A stretch of DNA of 64,000 nucleotides from Devosia ginsengisoli (GCF_024707105.1 NZ_JANQAJ010000011.1:259488-323487), one strand, 5' to 3'; shown: positions 41,749-51,759, counted from the stretch's first letter. Notes: generated from the letters alone by a model not told the origin. Translations and numbers: made by a program.

Positions 41749-41920
41749 ATAGTCGTGTTCTCCGCGGCCGCTCGGGCCTTGTTCGGTGATTTGCCTGCGG
41801 AATCATAGCAGACGGGGTGGCGAAAGTGCATCACAACGCGGCTATGGCTGAGCGGTGTGTGCTTGTTGCGTGGCGGAAATGTAACGCGGTCGGCTGGTAT
41901 CTTTCGGTGTTTGCGGCGGC

Positions 41921-43174
41921 CTATTCATCCGTCGTCAGGCTGTCGAAATAGGTGGAAATGCCCCGCGCCAGGGCGCCGGCCGTGCGGTCCTGCCACTCGC
42001 CGCGCAGCAGGTTGGCCATGTCGTCGGCGTTGGAGAGGAAGCCCAGTTCCACCAGAACCGAGGGCACGTCGGGCGCCTGCAGCACGAAGAAATCGGCCTG
42101 CCGCACCGGGAAACGCCGCAATTCGACGCTGGGTTCGAGCTGGTGGACGATGGCCTGTGCCGCCATGAAGGATTGGTGGCGCATTTCGCGCCGCATCAGG
42201 TCGAGCAGGATATCCACCACTTCGGGCGCCATTTGCGGCATGGCGAAGCCGGCGATGACATCGGTCTTGTTTTCATTGTCGGCCAGTACCTTGTCGAGCA
42301 CGTCGGTGGCCTTTTCGTCGCGCGTATAGACGCTGGCGCCGCGGATTTCGGGCTGCTGGAAACTGTCGGCATGGATGGAGATGAAGAGGTCCGCCTTGTT
42401 GGTGCGGGCCAGGGCCACGCGTTCCTCGAGGCGCAGGAAAGTGTCGTCCTCGCGGGTCAAGGCCACGTCGAAGCGTCCGGATTCGACCAGCAATTCCTGC
42501 AGGCGCAGCGCGAAGGAGAGGACGATATCCTTTTCCTTGATGCCGCCGGTGGTTTCGGCGCCGCTGTCGATGCCGCCATGGCCGGGATCGATGACCACAA
42601 GCGGGCGGGTGGCAATCGGCAGTTCGGAGCCGCCGGCCGGCGTCGAGGCAACGGCCGCCGGTTCGGTGGAGGCGGCGAGGTCGCGGGCGACATTGGCGGC
42701 AAACTCATCCGCTGTGGCGGGAATAACGTCCACTACCAGCCGGGCCGGCTGGCCCTCGAAGGGATCGAGCATATAGGCCTGCTGCACTTGGGCCGGGCCT
42801 GACAGGGTCAATGTGGTGCGCACGCGGTCGGGCGCGACCTGTTCGACGAGATAATCGGCGATCATCCCCTCCCCGGCGGGCTTGCCTGATGGTTCGGGCA
42901 CGGAAAACGTGGCCGCACGAACGTCGATGGCCAGCCGGTCCGGCTCGCTCAGCGATACAAGAGCAAATTCGGTCTTGTCGGCCAGATCGACCACCAGGCG
43001 GGCCCGGTCGGGCGTAGCCGAGACGCGGACATCGATGACATTGGGCAGGGCCACCGGCGCGGCCGGAGCAGCTTCTGGCGCTGCATCCTGCGCCTGCGGC
43101 ATGGCCGACAGGCAGAGCGCGGCAAACAGCGCCGCGAGCAGCGGCAGGACAAGCAGACGAAGGGATTTCAACAC
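41921..43174 (-). CDS. N-acetylmuramoyl-L-alanine amidase, AmiC type with AMIN domain
   Basis: A 417-residue secreted amidase that splits peptide from glycan during cell separation. A signal peptide (LRLLVLPLLAALFAALCLSAMPQAQ) precedes an AMIN domain (about residues 45-150; PNVIDVRVSATPDRARLVVDL) and a zinc Amidase_3 domain (about 190-410) with VIDPGHGGIDSGAETTGG, SIHADSFQQPEIRGASVYT and VLVELGFLSNADD. The start used is GTG at 43174, and TTG one codon later is equally possible; no clear ribosome site is visible. Divergent from rne. Confidence 0.93.
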   Translation of the reverse strand: MLKSLRLLVLPLLAALFAALCLSAMPQAQDAAPEAAPAAPVALPNVIDVRVSATPDRARLVVDLADKTEFALVSLSEPDRLAIDVRAATFSVPEPSGKPAGEGMIADYLVEQVAPDRVRTTLTLSGPAQVQQAYMLDPFEGQPARLVVDVIPATADEFAANVARDLAASTEPAAVASTPAGGSELPIATRPLVVIDPGHGGIDSGAETTGGIKEKDIVLSFALRLQELLVESGRFDVALTREDDTFLRLEERVALARTNKADLFISIHADSFQQPEIRGASVYTRDEKATDVLDKVLADNENKTDVIAGFAMPQMAPEVVDILLDLMRREMRHQSFMAAQAIVHQLEPSVELRRFPVRQADFFVLQAPDVPSVLVELGFLSNADDMANLLRGEWQDRTAGALARGISTYFDSLTTDE

Positions 43175-43782
43175 ACGCGGACCGGCCCCAAATTCAGCAC
43201 GCGCCTTGTGCCACCCGGATCGGGCGATTCTGCGGCGCGACAGCCCTTATGCGATGATTTGCGGAGGCGGCCAAGAAAGCGGCGTGAAATGGTTTGCCCC
43301 TGGCGGTTTTGACTTTCCTGTTGCCATTCCGTCGCAACATCCCTACACGCTAGACGTGAGGCGCATGCTTCCTGCAGAACCAGTTTGCGTAGCCCGTTGG
43401 GCCAACGACAGCGGTGCCAGGAAGTGGCCGGCCCAAGGGAACGAAGAGAAATCCCGAAGGCTGGTTCAGAAGCGGCAAATCCTGCGCTTCGCTACGAATT
43501 TCGGCCCACCGGGCCGGACGGCTGCCATTCATCCCCGGATGCGAGGCGGCCCAATAGGAAGAGGTCAGATGGCCCGCAGGCGGACAAAACGCGACGCGAT
43601 CGAATTTGCCGATTGCCGTTTTGCCACGCTGCATCTTTCGGCCGTGACCACACATATCGGCGCGTTCAAGGCAGAGCTTCTGCGCGCCATACACCCCAAA
43701 CCATTCGCCTCGCACAGCGCCACGAGAAGGACTCCGGCTATCCGGCGCCCTCTTGTCGGCGCGCGAGCGCGCGGAGTTCATT
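43175..43782 (+). promoter_or_regulatory. Long upstream region / leader of rne
   Basis: These 608 bases lie between the divergent amidase and rne and hold no convincing gene. Several stems are visible in the rne direction: CGGCCC-ACC-GGGCCG (43502-43516), GAAGCG/CGCTTC around 43470-43490, and CGTTGG/CCAACG near 43395. RNase E mRNAs of other bacteria have long structured leaders used for autoregulation; the same role here is inference. A TTGACT near 43308 could be a -35 element, but I see no good -10. Confidence 0.4.
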
Positions 43783-46458
43783 ATGGCTACCAAGAGAATG
43801 CTGGTGGATGCCATCCACCCGGAAGAAACACGGATTGTCGTCACATCGGGTAACAGGCTCGACGAATTCGACTTCGAATCGGCGTCCCGCCGCCAGTTGC
43901 GGGGAAATATCTACCTCGCCAAGGTCACGCGCGTTGAGCCGTCACTGCAGGCCGCGTTCGTGGAATATGGCGGCAATCGCCACGGCTTCCTCGCCTTTAG
44001 CGAAATCCACCCCGACTATTACCAGATCCCCGTGGCCGACCGCGAAGCCCTGCTGCGCGATGAAGAGGCCGAGGACGACCATCACGACGAAGCCGACGAG
44101 AACATCTCCCTCCCCGAGGGCGTGACCGAGCCGGATGCCGAAGCCGATCCGCAGGAGACCGAGGACGCCAGCCATATCGAGCAGGCGCCGGCCAATTCCG
44201 AGCCGGTGGAATCGATCGGTGGCGCCGACGCGCTCGAGGAAGTGCCGGAGCGTCGCCGTTCCAGCAACAATCGCCGTCACTACAAGATCCAGGAAGTCAT
44301 CAAGCGCCGGCAGGTGATGCTGGTGCAGGTGGTCAAGGAAGAGCGCGGCAACAAGGGCGCGGCTCTCACCACCTATCTGTCGCTGGCCGGCCGCTATTCC
44401 GTGCTGATGCCCAACACCGCCCGTGGCGGCGGAATCTCCCGCAAGATTACAAACGCTGCCGACCGCAAGCGCCTCAAGGAAATCACCAGCGATCTCGAAG
44501 TGCCGCAGGGCATGGGCGTCATCCTGCGCACGGCCGGCGCTTCGCGCACCAAGGCCGAGGTGAAGCGCGATTTCGAATATCTGATGCGGCTGTGGGAGAG
44601 CGTGCGCTCGCTGACGCTCAAGAGCCAGGCGCCATGCCTGGTCTATGAGGAAGGCTCGCTGATCAAGCGCACCATTCGCGACCTCTACAACAAGGATATC
44701 GACGAGGTGTTCGTGGCGGGCGACAACGCCTATCGCGAGGCCAAGGACTTCATGAAGATGATCATGCCGTCCCACGCCAAGAACGTGAAGCCCTACCTCG
44801 AAGACCAGCCGCTGTTCAGCAAGTACAACATCGAGGCGCAGCTCGATCAGATGTTCTCGCCGACGGTCACCTTGCCCTCCGGCGGCTATATCGTCATCAA
44901 CCCGACCGAAGCGCTCGTTTCCATCGACGTGAATTCGGGCCGCTCCACCAAGGAGCACAATATCGAGGACACGGCGCTCCAGACCAATCTGGAAGCCGCC
45001 GAGGAAGTCAGCCGCCAGCTCCGCCTGCGCGACCTGGCCGGCCTCATCGTCATCGACTTCATCGACATGATGGAGAACCGCAGCAATCGCGCGGTCGAGC
45101 GCAAGCTCAAGGATTGCCTGAAGGACGACCGCGCCCGCATCCAGGTGGGCCGGATCAGCCATTTCGGCCTCATGGAAATGAGCCGCCAGCGCATTCGCTT
45201 CGGCGTGGTGGAAAGCTCCACCCATAAGTGCCCGATCTGCGACGGCACGGGCCTGGTGCGCTCCACTGAATCGCTCGCGCTGATGATCATGCGCCATATC
45301 GAGGATCATGTGCTGCGCCGCCAGGGCCAGTCGATCAATGTGCGCGTGCCGGTGGAAGTCGCGCTCTATATCCTCAACTTCAAGCGCGAGACGCTGACGG
45401 CGCTGGAAATCCGCAACCAGCTGTCGATCACCATCACCGCCGACGGCAAGCTGACCGGCAACCAGTTCGCCATTGAAAAGGGCGAAGCCCGCGTCATGGC
45501 CTATGCCGAGCAGCGTGCCACCGAGCATGTGCGCGTCGACAGCGCTGTCATCGATGACGCCGCCGAGGACGATATCGTCGAGGAAACCGAGGACGAGGAC
45601 GTCGAGGAACGGGCATCCTCCGCCGAAAATGGCGAAGGTGAAGGCCGTCGCCGTCGTCGCCGCCGCCGTCGTGGCGGGGCCGATCGCGGCGATGAAAACG
45701 GCCAGCGTCCGCAGCAGCAGCGCGCCGCCCAGGCGCCTGATGTCGAAGCCGAAGGCAGCGACGAGGATGGCGAGGGCGACGAGGATGAAAATCCTGCCCG
45801 TCCCTCCGGGGAAGACCAGGCCGACGGCGAGGGACGCAAGCGCCGCCGTCGTGGTCGCCGTGGCGGCCGTCGCAACCGCCGCGATGGTGAAGAGGGTGTG
45901 GAAAAGGCGCCCTCGCCTGCGGGAGATGCCGAGCTGACCACAGCAGAAACCTCTGAAGTCGCCGAAGAACTGCTGGCACAGGACGAGATCGTGGCCGCCG
46001 AACCGGCTGCGGCCGAGCCCGCGCCGGTCGAAAAGCCCAAGCGTACGCGCCGCAAGAAGGTCGAAGAGACCGCCGAGTCCGCGCCTGTCGATGCGGCTCC
46101 CGTGGAGGCCACGCCCGCAGCGGCAGAGCCCGCCGTAGAGGCGGCCGAAGCCGCCGCGCCGGCCGCCGAGGAAAAGCCCAAGCGCAAGCCGCGCGCCCGC
46201 AAGCCCAAGGCCGAAACCGCCGAGGCGGCGCCTGCTGCATCGGTCGCGGAAGAGGCGCCTGCGCCGGCCGCGCAAGCCACGCCCGCGCCGGCCGCCGAAG
46301 CGCCTGCTGCCGCGCCCAAGCCGCGTCGCGCCAGGAAGGAACTGCCGGCCGAGGGGATTGTGGTATCGTCAAGCGCGCCCAAGGCGGAAGCCGAAGGCGA
46401 GCCGGCCGAACCCAAGAAGAAGGCCGGCTGGTGGCAGCGCCGTCTCGGGCTAGGCTAG
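43783..46458 (+). CDS. rne: Ribonuclease E
   Basis: RNase E is the main endonuclease of mRNA decay and rRNA processing. The 891-residue protein has an S1 domain (about residues 35-190) split by an acidic insert (residues 98-165), as is common in alphaproteobacteria, then the catalytic core with SIDVNSGRSTKEHNIEDTA and LIVIDFIDMMENRSNR (metal-binding Asp residues) and the zinc-link HKCPICDGTGLV near residue 485. The C-terminal third is disordered: Arg-rich patches (RRRRRRRRGG near 628 and RKRRRRGRRGGRRNRR near 695) and long Ala/Pro/Glu/Lys stretches, the likely RNA- and partner-binding scaffold. Start chosen at ATG 43783 with GGAG upstream. Confidence 0.96.
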   Translation: MATKRMLVDAIHPEETRIVVTSGNRLDEFDFESASRRQLRGNIYLAKVTRVEPSLQAAFVEYGGNRHGFLAFSEIHPDYYQIPVADREALLRDEEAEDDHHDEADENISLPEGVTEPDAEADPQETEDASHIEQAPANSEPVESIGGADALEEVPERRRSSNNRRHYKIQEVIKRRQVMLVQVVKEERGNKGAALTTYLSLAGRYSVLMPNTARGGGISRKITNAADRKRLKEITSDLEVPQGMGVILRTAGASRTKAEVKRDFEYLMRLWESVRSLTLKSQAPCLVYEEGSLIKRTIRDLYNKDIDEVFVAGDNAYREAKDFMKMIMPSHAKNVKPYLEDQPLFSKYNIEAQLDQMFSPTVTLPSGGYIVINPTEALVSIDVNSGRSTKEHNIEDTALQTNLEAAEEVSRQLRLRDLAGLIVIDFIDMMENRSNRAVERKLKDCLKDDRARIQVGRISHFGLMEMSRQRIRFGVVESSTHKCPICDGTGLVRSTESLALMIMRHIEDHVLRRQGQSINVRVPVEVALYILNFKRETLTALEIRNQLSITITADGKLTGNQFAIEKGEARVMAYAEQRATEHVRVDSAVIDDAAEDDIVEETEDEDVEERASSAENGEGEGRRRRRRRRRGGADRGDENGQRPQQQRAAQAPDVEAEGSDEDGEGDEDENPARPSGEDQADGEGRKRRRRGRRGGRRNRRDGEEGVEKAPSPAGDAELTTAETSEVAEELLAQDEIVAAEPAAAEPAPVEKPKRTRRKKVEETAESAPVDAAPVEATPAAAEPAVEAAEAAAPAAEEKPKRKPRARKPKAETAEAAPAASVAEEAPAPAAQATPAPAAEAPAAAPKPRRARKELPAEGIVVSSSAPKAEAEGEPAEPKKKAGWWQRRLGLG

Positions 46459-46479
46459 GCCCGCAATAGAGTTGAACGG

Positions 46480-46501
46480 AAGGCGGCCTGCGGGCCGCCT
46501 T
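46480..46501 (+). terminator. Strong hairpin terminator after rne
   Basis: AAGGCGGCC (46480-46488) and GGCCGCCTT (46493-46501) form a perfect 9-bp stem with a TGCG tetraloop, followed by TTCGTTTC. It ends rne and may serve the convergent gene as well. Confidence 0.88.
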
Positions 46502-46507
46502 TTCGTT

Positions 46508-47074
46508 TCAGCGGCGCTTGGCGACCACCTGCCGCCGGACGATATGTACGCCGGCCTCCGGCGTGCGCAGGATCGTCAATTGGGCGTGCTCCTCGGCAGG
46601 CTTGCGATGGTGGCCGGGCTTGTCCATGCGGTAGCGGTCCGGACCCAGATAGTTGCGCGTCTCGATATAGAGATGCTCCTGCCCGATCTGGGCGGCGAGC
46701 CGCGTGGCGATGACCTGACCATCCTCGGGCACGCTGATGACGTCGTCGAAGCCCATTTCGATATTGAGCAGCACTTCCTCGGGTGTGGCGTCGCGCAGGA
46801 AGAGGATGACCGGCGCAAAGCTGACGCTGACCGAGCCGGCATGGCGACGCTCGTATAGCAGGCGCTCCCTGGCTTCCGGGTCGAAGTCGAAATGGACGAG
46901 GTAGAAGACCAGCCGATGGTCGAACCGGTCATGGCCCAATGCCGGGGAATCGGCGACGACGACCGCGAAACGCAGCTTTTCGGCCAGACGCATGAGCGCC
47001 ACGCTGTCGCGTTCGTCCCTTGCCATGACGATGGCGACGCAGTGGGCCAGAATACCCGGGTCGGGTGCGGGCAT
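46508..47074 (-). CDS. Receiver-like (degenerate response regulator) protein
   Basis: A 188-residue protein whose middle looks like a CheY-type receiver: FAVVVADSPALGHD, a central strand VFYLVHFDFD, then PVILFLRDATPEEVLLNIEMGFDDVISVPED, where the usual GADDYLTKP-type block has Val in place of the conserved Lys. A phospho-acceptor Asp is not clear. The C-terminal 50 residues (LTILRTPEAGVHIVRRQVVAKRR) could be a small output or binding segment. The identification is by pattern only. It lies 81 bases downstream of the aminotransferase gene on the same strand. Confidence 0.5.
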   Translation of the reverse strand: MPAPDPGILAHCVAIVMARDERDSVALMRLAEKLRFAVVVADSPALGHDRFDHRLVFYLVHFDFDPEARERLLYERRHAGSVSVSFAPVILFLRDATPEEVLLNIEMGFDDVISVPEDGQVIATRLAAQIGQEHLYIETRNYLGPDRYRMDKPGHHRKPAEEHAQLTILRTPEAGVHIVRRQVVAKRR

Positions 47075-47155
47075 GGCGCGGACCTCCCAATCCTACCAGC
47101 GCAAACTGCAGGCTAGCATTCCGGCGTTAAGAATGCCTGTCGGTGAAGGGCCGAT

Positions 47156-48304
47156 TTATCGCAGAAATCCGGCCATCCGCTCCAGCGCCTGCTCCATCGT
47201 GTCGCGGCGGCCGGCATAGGAAAACCGCACATAGAGGCCACCATTCGTCCGGTCGAAATCGGTGCCCGGCGTGGCGGCGACGCCGGCTTCGTCCAGCAGC
47301 GTTTCGCAGAAATGCATGGAATCGTTGGAGAAGCGGGAAATGCCGGCATAGGCGTAAAAAGCGCCGTCGGACGGATTGCCGATATCGAAGCCCAGACCGC
47401 GCAGGCCGTCATTGAGCAGGCCGCGGTTGATGGCGTAGAGGGCCTTCTGCTCCTCGGCATAATCACGCTCGCCCAATGCCGCGGTCGCCGCGATCTGGCT
47501 CAGGGTCGGGGCGGAGATGAAAAGGTTCTGCTGCAGGATTTCGGCGCGCCGCACCAGATCATCGGGCAGCACCATCCAGCCGATGCGCCAGCCGGTCATG
47601 CAGTAATATTTCGAGAAGCTGTTGATGACGATGGCGTCACGCGTCAGTTCCAGCGCACTGACCGATGGGCCGCGATAATCGAGGCCGTGATAGATTTCGT
47701 CGGAGATCAGCCGCACGCCCAGGCGTTGGCAGGTGGCGACGATATCGGCCAGCCCTGCTTTGTCAACGCTGGCGCCGGTCGGGTTGGCGGGGCTGGCGAA
47801 GAGCAGGCCGTCGAAGGGCTCTGCGGCATGGGCGGCGGCAATGTCGGCGCCGGTCAGATGCCAGCCATTGGCGGCCTCGACCAGAATTTCCACCATGCCG
47901 AAGCCCAGCCCGAGCAGCGTATTCACATAGGCCGGGTAGCCGGGCCGGGTGATGGCGATTTTCGCACCGGGACGGAAGGCGGTGTGGAAGGCGATGATGA
48001 AGCCGGCCGACGAGCCCATGGTGCAGAGGATCGAATCGGAGTCCACGGCAAGGCCGTGCTGGCTCGCGTAATAGGTGGCGAGGCCATCGCGCAGCTCGGT
48101 CAGGCCCTTGGCATTGGTATAGCCCTGTGCCTGCGGCAGGGCCTGGCGCACCGCCTCGATCACGCGCGGCGCCGGGGGCGAGCCGGGCTCGCCGACTTCC
48201 AGGTGGCACACCGTCCGGCCCGTGGCCTCGATGGCCTTGGCGCGCTTGAGGATTTCCATGGCGTGGAACGGCATCAGGCCATCGGTGGCGGGCTGGTCGG
48301 TCAT
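47156..48304 (-). CDS. PLP-dependent aminotransferase, class I/II
   Basis: A 382-residue fold-type I aminotransferase. Motifs are the N-terminal HLEVGEPGSPPAPRVIEAV, YTNAKGLTELRDGLATYY, FASPANPTGASVDKAGL near residue 170, DEIYHGLDYRG near 205, and the Schiff-base lysine in NSFSKYYCMTGWRIGW near 235. This resembles the AspC/AatA-like branch, but the substrate cannot be assigned. It is divergent from the DsbA-like gene, with 153 bases between. Confidence 0.88.
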   Translation of the reverse strand: MTDQPATDGLMPFHAMEILKRAKAIEATGRTVCHLEVGEPGSPPAPRVIEAVRQALPQAQGYTNAKGLTELRDGLATYYASQHGLAVDSDSILCTMGSSAGFIIAFHTAFRPGAKIAITRPGYPAYVNTLLGLGFGMVEILVEAANGWHLTGADIAAAHAAEPFDGLLFASPANPTGASVDKAGLADIVATCQRLGVRLISDEIYHGLDYRGPSVSALELTRDAIVINSFSKYYCMTGWRIGWMVLPDDLVRRAEILQQNLFISAPTLSQIAATAALGERDYAEEQKALYAINRGLLNDGLRGLGFDIGNPSDGAFYAYAGISRFSNDSMHFCETLLDEAGVAATPGTDFDRTNGGLYVRFSYAGRRDTMEQALERMAGFLR

Positions 48305-48457
48305 GCAAACTCCTTGCTGCTTCCCGCCTAGCCGCTTCCACCGCGTCCCTCAACAACAATTGATACCGCCGGAAGGGACGTGTTCACTCCCGGGTGCCAA
48401 TGTGGTGCCGCGTCTGCTAGAAGGCGGTCGAGCATTCAGCGGGGAGCCACCAGTCCT

Positions 48458-49327
48458 ATGTCGCGCGTCACTCTTGCCCTTGTCGCCCTTGCCGGCATTC
48501 TCGCCGGGGCTCTCGGCTATGCCGTGGTCAACCGCCCGGCGCCACAGACCGATGCCGTGGCCGTGCAGGCGCTGATCGACGAGGCCATCTCGGCCTATGA
48601 CGCCAGGCGTCTGGCCGAGGCATCCCTGGCGCCGCAGGATGTTGCCGGCATCGATCCGGAAACCCTCAATCCGATGATCGAATCCTTCCTGATGAGCGAT
48701 CCCAAGATCCTGCAGCGCATGTCGGTGGCGCTCGATACCACGTTGCAGGCCGAGGAACGCGAGCAGGCCACCACGGCTATTGCCTCGATGCGCGATGCCA
48801 TTTTCAACGATCCGGCCCAGGTCGTGCTCGGCAATCCCGAGGGCGATGTCACGCTGGTCGAATTCTTCGACTATAATTGCGGCTATTGCCGCGCCGCCCT
48901 GCCCGATATGGCCGCGCTGCTGGCCGAAGATCCCAACCTGCGCATCGTGCTCAAGGAATTCCCGATCCTTTCCAACGAGTCGATCGACGCGGCCCGCATT
49001 GCCGTGCTCGTCGGCAATGCCGATGTCGACTACTGGACCTTCCACGAAACCCTGTTCACCAGCCGCAGCCAGGTCGACAAGCAGGTGGCCCTCGCCGCCG
49101 CCTCCGATCTGGGGCTGTCGCCGGTGGCGCTGGAACTGGACATGGGCACCGAGGCCGTGGCCAAGACCATCCAGACCTCGTACGAGATCGCGCGGGCACT
49201 CAATATCACCGGAACGCCGACCTATATCATCGGCAATGAAATCATCCCCGGCGCGATCGGGCTGGATGAGCTGCGGGCGCGTATCGCCAATATGCGGGCC
49301 TGCGGCGAGACGCAGTGCGAGGGGTGA
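48458..49327 (+). CDS. DsbA family thiol-disulfide protein
   Basis: A 289-residue envelope protein with an N-terminal signal or anchor (TLALVALAGILAGALGYAVV), a helical N-terminal segment, and a thioredoxin-fold DsbA domain (about residues 120-285). The active site is C-G-Y-C in FFDYNCGYCRAALPDM near residue 140, and the cis-Pro loop is ITGTPTYIIGNEIIPGAIG near 250. This layout resembles DsbA/ScsC-type oxidoreductases or isomerases. The start at 48458 has GGGGAG upstream. It precedes aroQ, a linkage common in alphaproteobacteria. Confidence 0.88.
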   Translation: MSRVTLALVALAGILAGALGYAVVNRPAPQTDAVAVQALIDEAISAYDARRLAEASLAPQDVAGIDPETLNPMIESFLMSDPKILQRMSVALDTTLQAEEREQATTAIASMRDAIFNDPAQVVLGNPEGDVTLVEFFDYNCGYCRAALPDMAALLAEDPNLRIVLKEFPILSNESIDAARIAVLVGNADVDYWTFHETLFTSRSQVDKQVALAAASDLGLSPVALELDMGTEAVAKTIQTSYEIARALNITGTPTYIIGNEIIPGAIGLDELRARIANMRACGETQCEG

Positions 49328-49432
49328 GTTTTCCCGCTAAGTCCCACTTTCGCCGCGTTCTTTGCCTTTTCGGTGCATTTCGTATAACCGGGCTTGCGCG
49401 GGCCGGAAGGGCCGGTGCAAAAGGCAAAAATC

Positions 49433-49870
49433 ATGACTAAACGCGTTCTCGTCCTCAACGGCCCGAACCTCAACATGCTCGGCACCCGCGAGCCCGATAT
49501 CTATGGCGCCGCGACGCTCGGGGATGTGGAGACGCTGTGCCGGCAGACCGGCGCGGAATTCGGCCTCAGCGTGGATTTCCGCCAGTCCAACCATGAAGGC
49601 GAGCTGGTCACCTGGATTCAGGAGGCCCGCAACACCGCCGATGCCATCCTCATCAACCCGGCTGCCTATTCGCATACTTCGCTGGCCATTCATGACGCGC
49701 TCAAGGGCGTGGGGCTGCCGGTTGCGGAGGTTCACATCTCCAATATCCACCAGCGCGAAGCGGTGCGGCACCACTCTTTCGTGTCCGCAGTGGCCTTTGG
49801 CGTCATTTGCGGCTTTGGCGTCACCGGGTATAGACTGGCGCTGATAGCGCTCGCCGATAAACTCAAATAA
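49433..49870 (+). CDS. aroQ: Type II 3-dehydroquinate dehydratase
   Basis: AroQ forms 3-dehydroshikimate in the shikimate pathway. The 145-residue protein has all family blocks: [18 protein letters not shown] with the catalytic region and Tyr, [32 protein letters not shown], and [18 protein letters not shown] with the general-acid His. The chosen ATG at 49433 gives the usual N terminus. It is followed 34 bases later by accB. Confidence 0.97.
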   Translation: MTKRVLVLNGPNLNMLGTREPDIYGAATLGDVETLCRQTGAEFGLSVDFRQSNHEGELVTWIQEARNTADAILINPAAYSHTSLAIHDALKGVGLPVAEVHISNIHQREAVRHHSFVSAVAFGVICGFGVTGYRLALIALADKLK

Positions 49871-49904
49871 CGATCAACGCGCCTAGCGCGGGAGACCGAC
49901 AAGA

Positions 49905-50396
49905 ATGACCAAGTCATCGCAAGTGGATCAGGACCTGATCAGGGCTATTGCCGAGCTGCTCAACAAGGAAAATCTCGCCGAAATCGAGATCGAGCAGGAG
50001 GACTTCCGGGTCCGCGTCACCCGCTCCTACGCCAATGAAGGCGTGACCTATGCCGCGCCGCCGCCGCAATATCTGGCGCCGCAGGCTGCTCCCGCTCCGC
50101 TTGCGCCGGCCGGCTCGGTGCCTGCCGCTGCCGCCCCTGCTGCGGAAGACCTGTCGTCCAATCCGGGCACCCTCACCTCCCCCATGGTCGGCACCGCCTA
50201 TCGGTCGCCCGAGCCCGGCAAGCCGGCCTTTGTCGAAGTCGGCGCCAAGGTCAGCGAAGGCCAGACCCTCCTCATCATCGAAGCGATGAAGACGATGAAC
50301 CAGATCCCGGCGCACCGCTCCGGCACCGTCACGCGCATCCTCGTCCAGGATGCCCAGCCGGTGGAATACGGCGAGCCGCTCGTCGTCATCGAGTAA
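49905..50396 (+). CDS. accB: Biotin carboxyl carrier protein of acetyl-CoA carboxylase
   Basis: AccB carries carboxybiotin between AccC and the carboxyltransferase in fatty acid synthesis. The 163-residue protein has an N-terminal domain ([32 protein letters not shown]), an Ala/Pro-rich linker (about 45-85), and the biotinyl domain with the lysine in [13 protein letters not shown] near residue 127. It lies 10 bases upstream of accC, forming the usual accBC pair. Confidence 0.97.
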   Translation: MTKSSQVDQDLIRAIAELLNKENLAEIEIEQEDFRVRVTRSYANEGVTYAAPPPQYLAPQAAPAPLAPAGSVPAAAAPAAEDLSSNPGTLTSPMVGTAYRSPEPGKPAFVEVGAKVSEGQTLLIIEAMKTMNQIPAHRSGTVTRILVQDAQPVEYGEPLVVIE

Positions 50397-50406
50397 GGGG
50401 GACCCC

Positions 50407-51753
50407 ATGTTCCAGAAGGTCCTCATCGCCAATCGCGGCGAAATCGCCCTGCGCATCCTGCGCGCCTGCAAGGAACTGGGCATCCAGACCGTGGCAGTGC
50501 ATTCCACCGCCGATGCCAATGCCATGCATGTCCGCCTGGCCGATGAAAGCGTCTGCATCGGGCCACCGTCGGCCAAGGACAGCTATCTCAACATTCCCTC
50601 GATCATGGCCGCCTGCGAGATAACAGGCGCCGATGCCGTGCATCCGGGCTATGGCTTTCTCTCCGAGAATGCCCGCTTCGCCAAGATCCTGACCGAGCAC
50701 AAGGTGACCTTCATCGGGCCCTCGTCGCACCATATCGAAATCATGGGCGACAAGATCACGGCCAAGAAGACCGCCGTCGAGCTGGGCATTCCGGTGGTTC
50801 CCGGTTCGGCCGGGGCGGTCGAGACAGAGGCCGACGCCAAGAAGACGGCCAAGGAAATCGGCTATCCCGTGCTGATCAAGGCCACCGCAGGCGGTGGCGG
50901 CCGCGGCATGAAGGTGGCGCAGACCGAGGCCGACGTGCTGGTCGCCTGGTCGACGGCCCGTTCCGAGGCCAAGGCGGCCTTCGGCAATGACTCGGTCTAT
51001 ATGGAAAAATACCTGGGCAAGCCGCGCCATATCGAGGTGCAGGTGCTGGGCGATGGCCAGGGCAATGCCGTGCATCTGGGCGTGCGCGACTGCTCGTTGC
51101 AGCGCCGCCACCAGAAGGTGTGGGAAGAGGCCGGTGGGCCGACCATCAAGCCGGAAGAGCGCGACAAGATCGGCGAAATCTGCGCCGCGGCCATGCGCAA
51201 GCTCAAATATTCGGGCGCCGGTACGATCGAGTTCCTGTACGAGAATGGCGAATTCTATTTCATCGAGATGAATACCCGCCTGCAGGTGGAGCATCCGGTG
51301 ACCGAGCGCATCACCGGCATCGACATCGTCTATGAGCAGATCCGCGTCGCTTCGGGCGAGAAGCTGTCCATGACGCAGAAGGACGTGCAGTTCTATGGCC
51401 ATGCCATCGAAGTGCGCATCAATGCCGAGGACCCGCAGACCTTCGCGCCCTCGCCGGGCACCATCACCTTCTATCACCCGGCGGGCGGCGTCGGCGTGCG
51501 CGTCGATTCCGCCGTGTATCAGGGCTACAAGATTCCGCCCTATTACGACTCGCTGATCGGCAAGCTCATAGTCTATGGCCGCACCCGCGACGAATGCCTG
51601 CAGCGCCTGCGCCGGGCCATCGACGAATTCGTGGTCGACGGCATCAAGACCACGCTGCCGCTGTTCCAGCGCCTGATCAAGGAGCCGGATATCCTGGCCG
51701 GCAATTACGACATCCACTGGCTGGAAAAATACCTGGCCGCCAACAAGGTCTGA
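50407..51753 (+). CDS. accC: Acetyl-CoA carboxylase, biotin carboxylase subunit
   Basis: AccC carboxylates biotin on AccB using ATP and bicarbonate. The 448-residue protein has the N-terminal KVLIANRGEIALRILRACKE, HPGYGFLSENARFA near residue 80, the ATP-grasp glycine loop KATAGGGGRGMKVAQ near 160, CSLQRRHQKVWEEAG near 230, FIEMNTRLQVEHPVTE near 288, and the C-terminal domain EVRINAEDP. A strong hairpin terminator follows the stop. Confidence 0.98.
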   Translation: MFQKVLIANRGEIALRILRACKELGIQTVAVHSTADANAMHVRLADESVCIGPPSAKDSYLNIPSIMAACEITGADAVHPGYGFLSENARFAKILTEHKVTFIGPSSHHIEIMGDKITAKKTAVELGIPVVPGSAGAVETEADAKKTAKEIGYPVLIKATAGGGGRGMKVAQTEADVLVAWSTARSEAKAAFGNDSVYMEKYLGKPRHIEVQVLGDGQGNAVHLGVRDCSLQRRHQKVWEEAGGPTIKPEERDKIGEICAAAMRKLKYSGAGTIEFLYENGEFYFIEMNTRLQVEHPVTERITGIDIVYEQIRVASGEKLSMTQKDVQFYGHAIEVRINAEDPQTFAPSPGTITFYHPAGGVGVRVDSAVYQGYKIPPYYDSLIGKLIVYGRTRDECLQRLRRAIDEFVVDGIKTTLPLFQRLIKEPDILAGNYDIHWLEKYLAANKV

Positions 51754-51759
51754 GACGAC

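Noticed and set aside
43942-46275. 777-codon minus-strand frame opposite rne
   Set aside because: Shadow of the rne reading frame; no start context and no domain.
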